DNA from: Hepsetus odoe
Lineage: Eukaryota > Chordata > Actinopteri > Characiformes > Hepsetidae
Direction of reading: 5' to 3'
Assembly: GCA_017165825.1 (NCBI GenBank)
Contig: CM029387.1
Span: 19,635,444-19,699,443, forward strand
Length of the DNA: 64,000 nt
Below, piece by piece: positions 23,471-38,035 of the stretch. Numbering within the stretch: position 1 is the stretch's first letter; each line of letters starts with the position of its first letter. A program made the position numbers and the translations under genes. The notes under the pieces are model-generated. The model was not told the origin of the DNA. It did no database searches and saw only the letters and a program-made list of their open reading frames with translations.

Positions 23471-24117
23471 AACAGGGCTAAGGGCAAAAACCAAATAAAA
23501 GCACTAGCATCCAGCAACACAAGAAACCTCACACCATTCAGTCTATATGTCTTCCTCTGAGCATCATTTGCTCTGCCTGTCTCATTCATTCACTCTCCAC
23601 ACCTGTGAACTCATCATCTCTCATCTTTCAGATAACACTTCTGCACAAGTCACTTATAGCAAAGCATAATACAAATTCATGTTAATATCATTCATAACTT
23701 TTCAGGTAAAATTAGAGATTCTAAACTCAGTCCAGAATCCAAAAAGTAAAACAGAAATTATTTTATGATATGAACTTGTTTGATGTTTGCCCTGTTTGTG
23801 TCATGGTTTGACCAAAGACAAATGAAAAATGAAGTGGGTACAAAACAATTAATTCATTATGTAACTAACAGGAAATTATGCAATCACACAATACAGCAAT
23901 GTTTTCTGAAAGGAACATGTAACAGAATGACACTAACCCTGTTAACCTTCTAGAGGTCTTTAGACTTCTAAAGGCCGCCTAAATCCCTTCACCAAAGAGC
24001 AACAATCTATGAGATGACCATTGATTTCAAACATTTTTAGCAAATAATGGCAGACTCCAACAATGTGTTGTTTACATCTTTACTGGATCTGATTGATCCT
24101 GCCCATTGTCTGTCTGC

Positions 24118-24143
24118 CTGAGAGAGACGTAGGTCTCTCTCAG
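24118..24143. repeat. Perfect 11-bp hairpin
   Basis: CTGAGAGAGAC and GTCTCTCTCAG flank a 4-base GTAG loop. An overlapping palindrome, TAGGTCT/AGACCTA, shares the right arm, so two alternative hairpins are possible. No terminator role is expected in this setting. Confidence 0.85.
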
Positions 24144-25370
24144 ACCTATGAGCTGCATGAGTTAAAAAAAATAAAATAAAATATCCCCAATTACTCAAGC
24201 ACACTGGTGAGGAAAGGGCTGATCTATGGAGTTTTTTTTGCCATAAACAATGTGGATTTTGGTTTGGAGGATTTGTTGTGATGCACATGTCAAGCATGCA
24301 GCTCGATTCTTTCCTAAAACTGCATATTTCTGCATATTTAAGTAAACATACTGTTTTTATCTTTGTTTTGTCGCAGTCTGGCCAGCACTTTGTTGGATAA
24401 CTTATACAATTAAAGACAAATACAAATAGTATCAAGACCTGATGAACCAATCTTTACAGGAACAGACAAAACAGATCAAAATTAGACATAATGACGATTT
24501 ACTTATTACACAGCTGCTTTTTCAATAAGCTTGAATCATATTTTGTCTATAATCTCAAATATACTTATCTGGATATTTCAATTTCTGCAGGAATTATATT
24601 CTTCTGCCTTCTTGGAAAATGAATGTCAGCTTCATATTTTGTTAACTGGCCTCTTTACAAACTGGTAATTGGTGTCAATCTGCAAAAATGCATATTGGTC
24701 GACCTCTACACCAAACAGTATGATTTGGCACTGGCCAAAGCTTCTTAATGTTTTCAAGGGTAAGCCTGCAGTTGCCCTTGTTCTGCGGCAGCAGTGACAC
24801 ATGTGAGATGGCAGAAACACACACAGCGTACCCGCATACCCCAAAACAACAGAGCACACGGTGCTCCCTTTAAGCTGATGGAGAGGCTTAAATAGAACCC
24901 AAAATGCTCAAACCCACCACTTTAGGGCCCACGACTGAACTGACAAACACACAGTCACACACGCACACCCAGACACACTGCATTTGTCTTTGCCACTACA
25001 CCCAGGAATGCTAAGGATGGCACAAATAGTGTGGCATCTAGTTGAGGCCACACTCAGATTCAAACCTCAGGCCGACAGTAATTCTTTCACACACAACCAC
25101 ACACACAGATGTTCTGACCATCTCATATCCCACTGTCCAAATTGCTCTCAGCACAGCATTGAAAACTATCCTATTATCCACAATCTCTTGTTCCCCCAGT
25201 TCACCCACATCCAACAACAAGAAACCAATTCTACTCTTTTCTAGATTCTACATTTACACACACCTGTACTCATGTTCCAGATTTCACTCTTACAACAAAC
25301 ATACACAGTAAAGAAAGATTTCATCGGTATGTAGGAGTTGGGGGCAGTGGGGGGTTAAAGGAAAAGAAAG

Positions 25371-25575
25371 CACTCAGTCACAGTCCAGGGCATCACAGGG
25401 CAGACAAAGACAACCGTCACACAAAGACACTGTCACACCTAGGCACACCTTCTTTACCTTCTCCTTTCGACTGTGGGAGGAAACAAGGGGTAGGAGTAAA
25501 CCCACACAAACTGGGAGAACATTCAAACTCCACACAAAAAGGACCAAGTGCCAAGAAACGAAAGCCACACAAACT
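25371..25575 (-). repeat. Degraded fish interspersed repeat (GTGTGGAGTTTG...CCCACAGTC block)
   Basis: On the minus strand GTGTGGAGTTTGAATGTTCT, GTGTGGGTTTACTCC and TTTCCTCCCACAGTCGAAAG, followed by a GCCCTGTGATGCCCTGGACTG end, match a repeat very common in teleost genomes. The ORF over it (MAFVSWHLVLFVWS) is not a gene. Confidence 0.55.
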
Positions 25576-25989
25576 GTTACAAAGCTGAAATTAAAAGCTT
25601 TTGCTTTTTATTATATAAATAACATAAAGCATTTTGACTTTTATTACTTGCCATTACGGTCAGAGATTGTGAGAACAAATCCTGTTTTAAATAGAATAGA
25701 CACCAGGCACTCTGTGAGACAGATTTCATTGAAAGTTTTGAGTGATGATGAAAGCAGACATCAAAACAAGGGGAGAGATTTAATGTGGGTTCTTTTTTCA
25801 GTTGTGCTGTATTTGCAAATAAAAATTAAAAATCTAATATCTTCCTATATCATTTTTCAAACAAGAAAAATGCTTATTTGTATTAAAACCATTTTGAAAA
25901 ATTGGCACTATATATCTGTCAGGCAGTTTTTGTGAGTTGTGAGGTAGCTTCCATAATAATGTGTTTTATCTAGTAATAGTTAATAGCCC

Positions 25990-26125
25990 ACTGCTGTGCT
26001 CTGTGGCGAACAGCATCAAAATGCGCCAAGACAAATTCCAGCTCACAGCAAATAGTGGTGAGTAAAAGGCAAAGAAAACGTTCTGAGGAGCTGCTGGCTG
26101 CCAAATCGCTGGATCTTAGCCGCAG
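25990..26125. other. Candidate conserved non-coding element
   Basis: A unique stretch with GCGAACAGCATCAAAATGCG, ACAAATTCCAGCTCACAG and CTGCCAAATCGCTGGATC. It has balanced composition between repeat-rich flanks. No frame or splice support. Confidence 0.25.
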
Positions 26126-26271
26126 TCTGGCGGAGGGGGGTAAGCCTCAGAAACAGATGTGATCGATAGTCTCTCTTTCTCTCCCTCTTTCTCTCTCATT
26201 TTCTCTCGGTCTCTCACTCTGAAGCAGTGGAACCCATGATATTTATTTAGATTGGAGGGAATATGCAATGA

Positions 26272-26273
<2 letters not shown>

Positions 26274-26311
<38 letters not shown>
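26274..26311. repeat. (GT)n microsatellite
   Basis: About 19 GT units. Confidence 0.95.
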
Positions 26312-26313
<2 letters not shown>

Positions 26314-26734
26314 ATGCAAATCCCTCCACCCTCTTTCTCTCTCTCACGCAGGGCTGTGGTTAGGGTTCCAGAGCCCATCGTCCTGTACACACAGCGCTTC
26401 AAACACACATGCTGCCAACAGACTCCTTTATACCACTAATGTGACTGACACATTTCAAAACAACAGAGAAACCCCCTGGCCCCGCTGAGCTGCAGGGACA
26501 AAGCTATACGCAAAATCAGAAATAAAAGGCAGACACACTTTATCCAAAAATGTCCAGGCAACCTAACCTTCAGTTCAGCTATTTTAAAATGCACATATTT
26601 CTGACACTGGCATTTATTTTGTTCATACATTTTCTATAATCTCCATAGAAAATGCTCTCCATCAATGGTCTGTGGACTTGTAAAACTGCTGGAAGAAGCT
26701 ACAATCCCTTAGGGATGAGTTTGAGTGGTGTTTA

Positions 26735-26868
26735 TGAGCCAGAACTAATCTCCCATTGTACATACCTGACCCCACTAATGCTCTGGTGGCTACATGTAAT
26801 CAAATCCTCACAGCAATGTTCCAATAGCTAGTGTAAAGGCTTCTCAAAAGAGCAGTAAGACAGATGGA
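26735..26868 (+). mobile_element. Fragment of Tc1-like transposase C-terminus
   Basis: CCTGACCCCACTAATGCTCT, GGTGGCTACATGTAATCAAA and CAGCAATGTTCCAATAGCTA match the same family as the element at 1013-1486 but cover a segment partly deleted there. No terminal repeats remain. Confidence 0.55.
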
Positions 26869-27416
26869 TGGACAATCGAAATGGGTGGAAAGGAAGTAAA
26901 GAGATATGAAAAACATGGTAGACGAGGTACAGAGTACCATACATACATAGTACCATATCCATACCTTACATGTGCTCAAACATTTAATTCATTTGCTACC
27001 ATGGCAACAAATGAACAGACAGTGGTAAAGCATAAGGATCATAAAGTAAACAGAACACAAAGGTCCAAAGGTTACAGTATCACATGTGTAAGTCCAGACT
27101 CTCTCTCTCGCTCTCTCTCACTCTCTCACTCTCTGTATTGATTTCACCATCTGATCGCTTTGATCAGCTGAGAGGAGCCGGGGCACAGTCTCATCTGGAA
27201 CACATCTGGGCAAATCTGTTTCTGTACTCGTACCCACAACCACAACAGTGAAGATGTAGGGATAGATCTCCAGGGTCTAAACGCTGCACACACACACACA
27301 CACACACACACACGGCTTCCCCAGCTATGTTGGCTGGTCGTGGGAGAGGTGCATTGCATATATATGGAGGGGAACTCATCCTTTGCTTTGCTCCTTGGGG
27401 CTTGAGTGGATAAGCA

Positions 27417-27459
<43 letters not shown>

Positions 27460-28166
27460 AGCGCGTCTGTGGAACTAAAAGCTAAAAGCAGGGGGTAAAT
27501 CGGAAACATTTTCATGCAGACAGGCTAGAGGCTTTTTGTCAAACAAGGAGGGGCTGAATGATCAGTGTCTTTCTTTTAGGGCCTGACCGATGTAGGTGAT
27601 ACTGACTTTACAAAACAAAAATAACAAAAACTCATTGGCCAGTGTAGTTTTACATTGAAAAAAAACTTTAAAACACCAACTGTGTGGTGGGCTTGACTTT
27701 CCATTCAGTTGGTTAAGGGTTAAATCCTCATTAAGGCTTAATAAAGACTTATTTTGCAGCCTGTATAGTTGGGGGATGGGGCTTCTTTCTATTCTTTGTG
27801 ACTGAACTGATATATTGGTCAGGCACTAGTCTAGAGTGGAATAAACTCAGGATAAAAACAGCAATAAAAGCAAGGTAATAATTTTAATTTTATCAGTCTA
27901 AAAACAAATCCATTCAAACTAGTTTGGGTGGAGTGTTGACATGTTGTTTAAAAGACCACTAACCGCTGCAAAATATCTGCATCCTGTTCACACTGGCAAT
28001 AGGAAAACATACACCGAACTGAGCTTTGCTCGGCCTTCACATGGACCATACACACACACACACACACACACACACTTCCTGCTGTCATGTAGCTAACCGG
28101 CTGGGAAGGGGGCACTTTGTCTGAGTTCAGCGTTGAACTGTGACTTTATTTGGAGTACAGAGATGT

Positions 28167-28298
<132 letters not shown>

Positions 28299-29373
28299 TT
28301 GTGACCCTCTACATGGGGTCATGGCCTGGGAGAAAGCTCTGTGTGGTCTGTGGAGGGAAAAGAAAAGCAGGGGAGGTACAGAGACATTGAAGAGTGTACA
28401 GATTTTCTCACCCTACCGGTGTGAATGAACTTCACCCTCATTTAGATTTAGCACAGTTAGATCATCTTAGGGGATCATCACAAGGGGTGATGTTGTAAAA
28501 AATATATTGCCTCAGCCTGGCATTTCATTTAATTCAGAAAGCTGCTCAGTAAAGTATTTTTCAATGTTAAAAGTCACAAGTGTGGAAGCCTCAAAATCAG
28601 ACTGAAATGTAGCTACATGTTGTTTTGTTGGCTCATTTTTTATATATAGTCATGTTTACACTGTAGGTTTATACTTAAAAGTTCAGGCAGGTTCAGGCTA
28701 AGTTTTGTTAGTCTGATCACTGAGGGTGAGTGGCTGTGTTCATAGGATAAAAAAAAAAATTGGGATGTTTGATGACCCAGGCATGCAGTACGCATGATGC
28801 TAAATCTGTGGCACTATTACTTTTTTTAAATGTTACATTGCTTGTTACACTAATTACACTGCCCTTGTTGCTCCAGTGCAAAACTAACCCCAACTTCAGC
28901 CAACAGACATGCCTTGGCTGATTGACTAGACTACAAATGAAATAATTGGAAAACTGGGTAAATATGATTTTGGGCTGAAATGTTCCTTTAGAGCTGCTCC
29001 TAAAAGAACAACACACACAAACTACAAGCAATCCCAGAGTCTGGGAAAACAAACACAAGTGAGCTGCAAAAAAGAAAGTGAAGGAATGGTAGGATTATCT
29101 AGGAATTCTCCACTTCCTCCAAGAAGGAAAAATAAAAGAAAAAGGGGGGAAAACAGAGCCTACAGAGCCCAAATGCTTGCCTCATTTGCCATGGACTGAT
29201 AGCTTGAGGTTAGTGGTGGGGCATAAATCTCATCAAATCAGATTGTATCGCTTGCTGGCAAAAAGTAAATATTTCATATGTATTTATTCAGCAACAATGG
29301 GAACAAAGGGTGGCTATTTTTGAGACACAGCACTTCAATGATTCAGACTGGTAGAACACAGGCCAAAATTGGG

Positions 29374-29409
<36 letters not shown>

Positions 29410-29689
29410 ACGTGTGAAAAAGACACTGATGTGGGTAAGTCAATTGAATTTCATCCTGGCCTTCTCACATAGATCAGGATGACATGAAATTTATCAGAGT
29501 GAGAGAGAAGGAAAGAGAGAGAGATGAAAAGAGATAAGAATGAGTAAGAGAGAGAAATGGGAGAGTGACAGGGAGATCAAAGACAGAAAAAGCACAAGAA
29601 AGTCCTGTCCCCACACACACACACAGTCTTCTTCTTTCCTAAAGAGGAAAGAGCGAGAGATGCAATGAGAGGAATGAGGGGATAAAGAA

Positions 29690-29840
29690 ATGGAAGAGCC
29701 CCACAGGTCTGGTTGCTGACATCAGCCTCTGGCGGTCCGAACAGTTTGAGATGGAAAGCAAACAGCGGTGCAGTGTCGGATTGCCCGAGGATTAAAGAGG
29801 AAACGTTAGCTGTAAGCTCACACAGAGCGGTCTGGCCTGG
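29690..29840. other. Candidate conserved non-coding element
   Basis: CTGACATCAGCCTCTGGCGG, GAAAGCAAACAGCGGTGCAG and GGATTGCCCGAGGATTAAAG form a non-repetitive block between GA-rich tracts. Inferred only from texture. Confidence 0.3.
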
Positions 29841-31186
29841 ACAGCTTGTTTATTTAGAAAGAGGGATGGAGGGATGAAGGGAGAGTTGGATGTGGTAATT
29901 GAGAGAGGAGCGGGTGGAGAAGAGATGACCGGGTTTACATTGTGATTTACAGGCAGGGGATGCGGCAGTCAGAGGAGTGACACAAGCTTATCTCCATTTT
30001 TAAGAGATGTCAGAGTGAAAGAGAGAGTGACAGAGAGAGAGAGAGTGGTAAAGAGAGTTTAACATTTCTCAATTACCCACTCACACACTCCAGTGCTCAC
30101 ACAAACAGTAACCTGAGCCTGCTTGCTCTCTCACTCACGGCCTATTTAACCTACAGTTATTCGTCAATGTGTACCTCCAGTTACTTTCTCACAGCGTTAA
30201 GCACACAGTGCAGGTTATAAGAATGGAAACTAAACTAATTTAACAAACATCAACACAAAACATGTAATTAATTGGACATAATCAAAGAAGAACAAACAGG
30301 ATCTAACAAGATGGTCAACTACTGTAACAAACAGTAAAATTTACTAAAATTATAGCACTTTATGAAAAGGATTTATAGTCAAATGAAAAAAACAGTCCTG
30401 ATTTATGTTTACTTGACTAAGAAATAAACATATGTACGACCTTTCAAAATACTGAAATTTCACACAGGCCATTATATTTGCTTCTGAGATGTAAATGATG
30501 TGAGAAATCATTGTATAGTAAACCATTTCTAATCAAAATTTGACTTCAAATAGTACATCCTAAATTTTTACACTAGAGGGTCTATGGGCTTTAAACAACA
30601 ATTTAAATAGCGTGTCATTCTTGGTTTTATCATAGAAAGAAAAACATATAAATGCTTAACAACATAATTCTTTTTTATTAAGGGCCATTTTTATAAAGTA
30701 TTCCTGTTTACTTTCATACACTGGTTTTAGAACTAAAACTAAATTTCCTTCACTAGCCTTTCATTTATTAAGAGATTCAGCACACAGATACATATTCACT
30801 GTACCTAAATCAAATTGACTAATTACAAAGAGACTAACAGAAGCCACATTTCACAAATTGTCACATTATAAAATGTGACCTATGTGGACCTACATACATT
30901 AACATACATAAAAATCATCATTATTTAGAATGAAAAGTGCAAGTGGGAATGTGGCTCCTGCAGAGAAATGTGATCTTTTCTATAGTGAGAAATGCATTTT
31001 TAGAGTTTCTGAGGCAAACAGCTCAGACAGTCCTCCAGCCAGTAACAGCGCGTGCAGCATGAGAACACAGCGCCGGCTGGAAGCTGGAAGCTTTTCAGTC
31101 ACTCAGCCAGAGAGATTCCCGCGGCTCAAACGGATGGAGATGAGCTACATTAACATCAGGAGGCAAACAGCAGAGCTCAGTGTGAT

Positions 31187-31220
<34 letters not shown>

Positions 31221-31807
31221 CGCGCTACACAGGTTGAGTGACTTTAGGTTCCTGTTTAGGGAACACTCAGCTCCAGTGGTGCTGCTAATGGTGCTGCTCC
31301 AGTCTCCATTCACAACTCCAACTCCCAGGATCCCACTGCAGCTACTATGGAGCTTTCAGTGCAATGCCAAGTGCTTATACACTGCACAGATGAGTGAGTC
31401 TCACTGCTTCTGAATAAAAAAGTGAAAAAAAGACTCCATCAAATCTGTAACTTTTTCATCTATGCAGTTTCCATAAGCAAACATCTGAGAGGAGAGATAT
31501 AATTTGGGCCTCATTTTTTAAAAAAAAAAAGCACATCAAGCCTGAGCCCAAATGTAGCTCCATTTACTGCCTTGAAAGCACAAACTTGAGGGCTTGGCCA
31601 TAAAGAAAAATATGACCTGCGGAAATAAAGTTCAGTGAAGCTTTCATAAATGTGCGTATCTAGTTTCACCTCAGGTCATCTCCCTGATATTCACAGCAGA
31701 CCATCACCACACTCATAATTAAGCATTCAGGCCTCCCAACCACAGAGCATCTGCAAAAACGTCAGTGAACACACACACACACACCCAAACACACAACTCT
31801 CTGGTTC

Positions 31808-31812
<5 letters not shown>

Positions 31813-31840
<28 letters not shown>
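31813..31840. repeat. Poly-A run (28 A)
   Basis: An uninterrupted run. No recognisable retroposon lies immediately 5' of it. Confidence 0.95.
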
Positions 31841-31842
<2 letters not shown>

Positions 31843-32029
31843 TATTTATCTGGATTTTTTTGTTTCTAAAATGCTGTTCTAATATAATAAACTAATGGAA
31901 ATGTGCACAAAAACACCTACTCAGCAACCTTTTCCTAAGTGCTACCAGCACACCGGACTTGCCCTGGTTCAACTTCCAGTGAAAAAAAGCACTACAGATG
32001 TCATTAAAACGACCAGCAATAAAGAACAC

Positions 32030-32240
32030 ATTAAACTCTCACAGCTTCCTCACGTCTCCTTATTTTTATTACCACAGATAAGTGATTTCAGAAGGAAGGG
32101 AAAAGCCTGGATGCCATTAAATGATTAATTAGGGTTTGAAGACGAAAAAATTGAGCAGGCCCGTAACAAACACGAAGTTTCCTCTGTTCAAGAGCTCTCC
32201 CGGGAGCAGATAGGGTTTCCAGCCTACAGGATCAACAGCA
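32030..32240. other. Candidate conserved non-coding element
   Basis: CATTAAATGATTAATTAGGG provides clustered homeodomain-like cores. GAGCAGGCCCGTAACAAAC, GAGCTCTCCCGGGAGC (a near-palindrome) and GTTGCCAATAAAATAAATGG follow. The ORF 31895-32128 overlaps but shows no protein motif. Confidence 0.35.
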
Positions 32241-35200
32241 GTTGCCAATAAAATAAATGGGTGAGGGAGCACTTTTAATGTTTGGTAGGACTAAGCGATA
32301 TACAGCACACATTTGAACACCCCCCTGGTCCAATGGCATGTTTACTCATTTTGTAAGGAAAAATACATTCACATCCTCTATAGGGAAAAAATATATTTTA
32401 TATTTTTCCAAAGATTTTAGTGCACAATTTTTAATTTGACTTCATAATTAAAATATGAATTGTGCTGTAGCTTTCACACAAAAACTGAAGGCTTGTGTTC
32501 TAGGTGTCTGATCAATAGTGAAAAATGTTTCATTTGATCATTACTATTACTACTATTACTAGCTCATACCCTAAATGGTTTTGTTAGAGATGACTTTGTG
32601 GAAGTGGGGCTGTTAACTACATGCTGTAATTAGTGTGGACTGATGCAGGATTTCATTCCAGCAACAAGTTAGCAGGGGGTTAGCAGAACAGTTGAGTTGA
32701 TTGCTGCCACACGCATGTAGGTGTTTAGTTCACACACACATGTTCATCACCCTGCAAGAGGAATCTCAACACACACACACACACATTCACACGTTTGATG
32801 TGAGACTAAAGGATTTGCTTTTTTAATATGTGTCTCTAAGGGGGAGAGGTGGCAGGGGAGGGCTGCTCTGAGCCATGGCCTGCAGAGAGCTGGCTCGGAG
32901 AGTGAGAAAAGCCTTCATGCTACAGCACTGGACTAACGTTACTGCTGGCAACCCAGAGAGGATTCAAGGAAATCAGCACCTTCATCAGTAGAACAGTAGG
33001 GTTTAACCCTTAAGAAATCAGAACTACTAATGCTGTTTAGCTACATGCTCTATGTTGAATGAAAAAACAATATTACAATGCACTTAAATAATTAACCATG
33101 TATGTTTTCAGAGTTTTTTGTTCTATATTGTTCTATACAAAAAGATTTGATTTTTTTCAAAAAAAATTGCATTTCTGAGGACCTTGAAAACAAATATACT
33201 GTTATTCTTATTCTTCTAAAGTGCCGTACAAATATGATGTTTTTTGTTGTGGAGCAGAATGCTGAAAGTGCTGAAACTCAAGCAACACAGTGGATTGTAG
33301 TAATGAAATGGAGGGGAAGTGACTGGACAATATCATTTGCAGTAGTTTGAGGGATGGTCCTGAACTTGTCTTGTATTCTTAATTTTTAAAACTTGTACTT
33401 TTCCTCTAGCATAATGTCTGTATATATTTACCCACCAATTCTTTAGGAGACTCCAGAATTTCACTTTCAAACAGGGAAGACTCCCATTTTAACAGCTGCA
33501 TTGCTAAAGCCTGGTGACTAATCCGTGGTTGTAATAAAGAACAAATAAAAACAACTGAAGGGCCACAAAAAGCAGGGCACGTGTCAGTAGTTACTATACG
33601 CAGAAACATCAGTGGATGTAAATTTTCCACTGGTCCACATTTGGTGTTTTTACTGGACTTCAAGTGGGTTTGGTGAAGCAGCTCTGTGGTTTTAGATATT
33701 AAGCCCAGGTTGGACTTAATGGGAGACTGCTCTGCTTCTGGCTGGAACTGAAGGAGTTGAGCTTAGCTCAGGCGCTTAGACAAACAGAAGAGAATGATGT
33801 TAAAAGATATCACTATCATCAGGGCAAAGTGCTCCCCATCTGTTTACTGAGGGAAGGAGGCAGACATCATGGAGACTTCTGGGACTGTAGGAAGAAGAAG
33901 GAAAAGAAGTGACATGAAAAGAAGGGTCTTTTCCTTATTTCCAACTACGTTATGGTCATTACCCTTTTCGACACACGCAAGCCCCAATTATCTGCAAATG
34001 GATTGCATTTTTCTCACTCTACATGCAAAACTCCATCACAGCAAAGAAATCCAATAAGCTTTTCACACCTTTGTTTTTGAAGTTTCTTACATTTTTCTTG
34101 GCAGAATTGTTCATATTGCTTCATATCATAACTTCATTCAGGTTGCACAACCATTATCAGCTCTCTAAACACTAACAATTCTGAGACCTGTGTGCCTTTC
34201 CTCATTTTGTACAATACATTCAGTTAGATTGGTGGAATCCAATCAAGTTGTAGAAGCAATTCAAGGACCATCAACAGATTTTTGCAAGAAATGAATACTT
34301 ACTTTTTCTTTTTGTATAAATTAACAAAACCCCCCACAAAATGTATTAAATTAAGGTTAACATGAACTAAAAGTAGGATTGTCAATGAAGGGGTCTCTGG
34401 AGTGACAGAAGAATTTCTAAAGCATAAGAATTTACTTAAAGTGAAATTTCAATTTCATCCTTATTTTGTCCAAAAAACAAGGCTGTGTTTCATTTGCATC
34501 CTAACAAATGTGCAAACACTAAACAGTCACTTAAAGTCAGCTGTAAATGTGTTTTTGGTTATTGGTTACTGTGCAAATTGTAACTAAAACTTTAAATAAA
34601 TCACTACTGCCTTCCATACTTTTGGAGAAAGTGTTGTTTTCCTTTCTCAGACAATGCTTGTTAATGCATTGCTGCCATTCCACACATCATTCTAAACATC
34701 ATTCAACATGTGCTTGACACACATTTCGGTTTGCCTGGAACAAGATGTAAATGTAGAGCAGTGCTGACACCAAGGTTTCATCATTCGTTCTGTGTTGACA
34801 GCTTGGCAGAAGTGGTCAGACTAATGATGTTTATTTATTTATTTTTTTAAGCAAACTGAGAGCTATTCCAGTTTAGATCCCCAATTTAGGGACAGCACTA
34901 GGGCAAACACAGGTTCACAAATGGACAAGGAGAAAGGAAAAGGGGTCAAAAATGGAGACACACAGGGAGCAAGAGAGTTTGAATGAGAAGCAAGGAGGGG
35001 GTGTCGATGGGGGAAGAGTGAAAACACCAATGAGCACAAATGAAAAACTGCTGAGACCTCGCTTGGGTTATAAATTTTACATGGTCCATTGCTGTGCAAG
35101 ATTTTACGTTCCTGTCCACTATAAAAAGCAATCAGTTCAGCTTAAATCACTCCTTTCCGAACTGTCAGAGAAGTGTAACACAACAGATGAATCCCATCAA

Positions 35201-37540
35201 ATAGTAACACATGAAAAAAAGTGGACGTATTAGTGGAAGTTCTCTAATCTTACACTAGAGATCAAATTTGCTCTGAACTAGCTGCTGAATATAACTTAAA
35301 TTTTTACATCTATTCTTTCAAATAACGAGTGTAACCAGATTATTAAAACTCTGAATGAAAATAACACGAAAAATGATCACGTTGGCTTTATCATTGAGCT
35401 TGAACCTCTTGCGTTAAGGCATTTAATAAACTATGGTGTGCATCAAGCTACTTTTGGACTTTTGCAAATGACCATCAATTTTCAGCCCAAGCCGTGCACA
35501 GTTACTGTGCTGACATGAAAGCACACATACTCTGAGGAAGGATTTTCCAGGTCATATATGAATTAATTCTCACTTGTAGAGCACTAAAACTACCTGGAAA
35601 ATAAGGATACAAAGCTTTCAAATGCAAAGCTCTCTGATGGTTGATCTGTAGAAACAGGTATGCTTTCTAGGACTAATGATAAACTCATAGTGGGCTAGAT
35701 GTACTTAACAGCGCAGGCGCAGTGTAAAATGTGACGGATGTGTGCTTACAGTGTGCCTGAATGGTCAGTTTACTAAGACTGCAGCTCATTACATTCACTG
35801 CGTGTAGTCCTGCCTGTTAACTGCACTCTTGTGAGGTGCAGGGTTTAAAAGGCACAATGAAGTAGTTATCAAAAAGCTAAATCCAGAGAGAAAGAGAAAT
35901 GTAAATAAATTCTTTTCCACCAAAACAGTATACAGGACTGCAAGAATACTCTGGCTGCAGAGTTTATTTTGGACACCAATTTACACCTGGTTTTAAAAGG
36001 CAGAGGAACATCAATGTCAATTTTGCAGCTAATTTGGTAAAAGGTGTTGAAAGTGTAACCGGCTGTAGATGCAGTATCTCCGGTCCCTTTCTGCCTAGCC
36101 CTCACGTTCACGTATGCCATGAGGTACAGAAGACCATAAGAGTTTAGACTTGTATTTTAGAATTGCTGGTTCATGTTTAACATCTGGGCAAAGGGTGCAA
36201 AAGGCTCACTACATCAAATCCACAGTTTTTTCTTGCAGCACTAAAATACATACTTTTTCACCAGATGTTTATCCTTGCTTTCTATCTAAACTGATGCAAA
36301 TTGACAGAAGTGCAACGTGAACCTGTTGATACAAAATATGAGAAAATCAAAGAATAATAATATCCAGATCATTACCGATACAGCTTGTGAAGTCACTAAT
36401 TCCATAAACTACGCTTCTGTCCCACCTATAAAAACACTCACAGCAGGAGAAGTGTATGAAGAGGGATGGTGGGGGTGTGTTGATAAGGTCAAGGACACGT
36501 GACTGTTTTTGTTAGAGCTGGGAGGCTGGACTGGGGTCATTGTTGATCTTAGACAAACTGATTTATTCAGTTAAACTGGTCTGCCTGCCACTTCTACAAA
36601 AGGTATGTACTCACAAGCTCTGTGGACTCATTTCCACAGAGAAATGAGCTGATTTCATGACTGCAAAACCGTTTACAGCCACTAAAACTATTCCTGAAAA
36701 AGAACTGTATCAAACGTAAGGGCTAACTGAGGTCAAGTTTCTGAACCAGAGGGGAATCATTAGACACCACCTTTAACCAATGTAACCCTCCACAATTTCA
36801 CCCCAGTGGATGGAGAAAATAAATCTTTTTTGAGTGTTGTAGAATAAAAATAGAACAAAATAGAAAAAATGACAAAATCAAGAGTTTGGTTTAGAAATAC
36901 ATTTTCATCTGTGTTGAACTCATGAACCCAGCAAACATTTTTGCCATTTTCACAGATTTTTCCTTTAAAAACTTCATTTTCATTATAGCTGCCCTCACCT
37001 TGATCACACCTTTCTTCGATTTCTTGAAGAGGCATGAATACAAATGTCCACTGTGACTGTGGATTTTATTTAAGCATAGAAACGAGGGACCGTGACCTTA
37101 TCCTCATGACACTGTGCCTAAGAAAATAAATGAAATGGTATGACTGAGCATCAATAATCACAGCAGTGGCAGACAGTAAGGGTTAATAGGTCAGCCTTCT
37201 GTTATTATAAATTAAAGATGTAGGCTTTGAGAGAACGAACGTTCATCTAATCATAGGACAGGAGTGGATATACAGCAGAGAAAGCTATTGCAGATGTTTC
37301 ACAATTTATGACTTAGGGCTGAAAGATTTTAAACTTATATTGGATTAAGGAATTAACTTATGTGATTATGTGGCTCACTGGGGAGGGAAGAAGAATATGG
37401 ATGCAAACACAAGAAAGAGCAACGTGACGGAAAGAAGTGACAGAAGACTGGCAGACCTGAGAGCAGAGGAAAAAACAACTGCTCCAGCAGGAAGCCCGTC
37501 ACCCATTCTGCAAGGCCAACTGACCAAAGAGGGTCAGCAC

Positions 37541-37574
<34 letters not shown>

Positions 37575-38035
37575 GTCCTCTATTCTGCTAGACACACAAG
37601 CAGCTCACAAATCTGGCCTGGTTATTCAGCCAGGGCTTATCAGATGAGAAATATATGTGATGAAGGGGGGAAGCGTGGTTAACCTCCGGCTGAACCGATA
37701 TAGCCTCTGGGAACTCCAGGCCTCTGGACTGCTGGCCCCAGACACACAGGCCCACAGAAGAATTGCTCAGACAAAACAGGAATGAGAAGGGGGGATACAG
37801 TAAGGGAAATACCTGACCTGACAGAAGGATGACAAGAAAGAAAAACAGTTATGCAAGTTGTGTGTAAACAACTAACAAACAAGACCAGATGTCTTGTCTT
37901 GCTGGTATGTGTGGGTAGCAACAGCCAGGACTACAAGTGTTAAATGCTACCTTCAGGCTGTTTGCTTCACTGGCATCTTATTGGTCAAAACTGGGAAAGA
38001 AGAGATTTTCTTTATTTTGGTTTGGGTGCACTGTT

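Larger units (their letters stand above)
19991..25370. other. Intronic stretch with candidate non-coding elements
   Basis: It holds microsatellites at 20222-20261 (GC/CA), 20340-20385 (CA), 20759-20781 (CA) and 21092-21129 (TA), a SINE (21521-21792), an old LINE-tail remnant (22196-22262), a short hairpin (24118-24143) and two GC-richer unique stretches (20550-20720 and 22985-23470). 21830-22190, 22270-22980, 23480-24100 and 24150-25370 show no gene. Confidence 0.5.
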
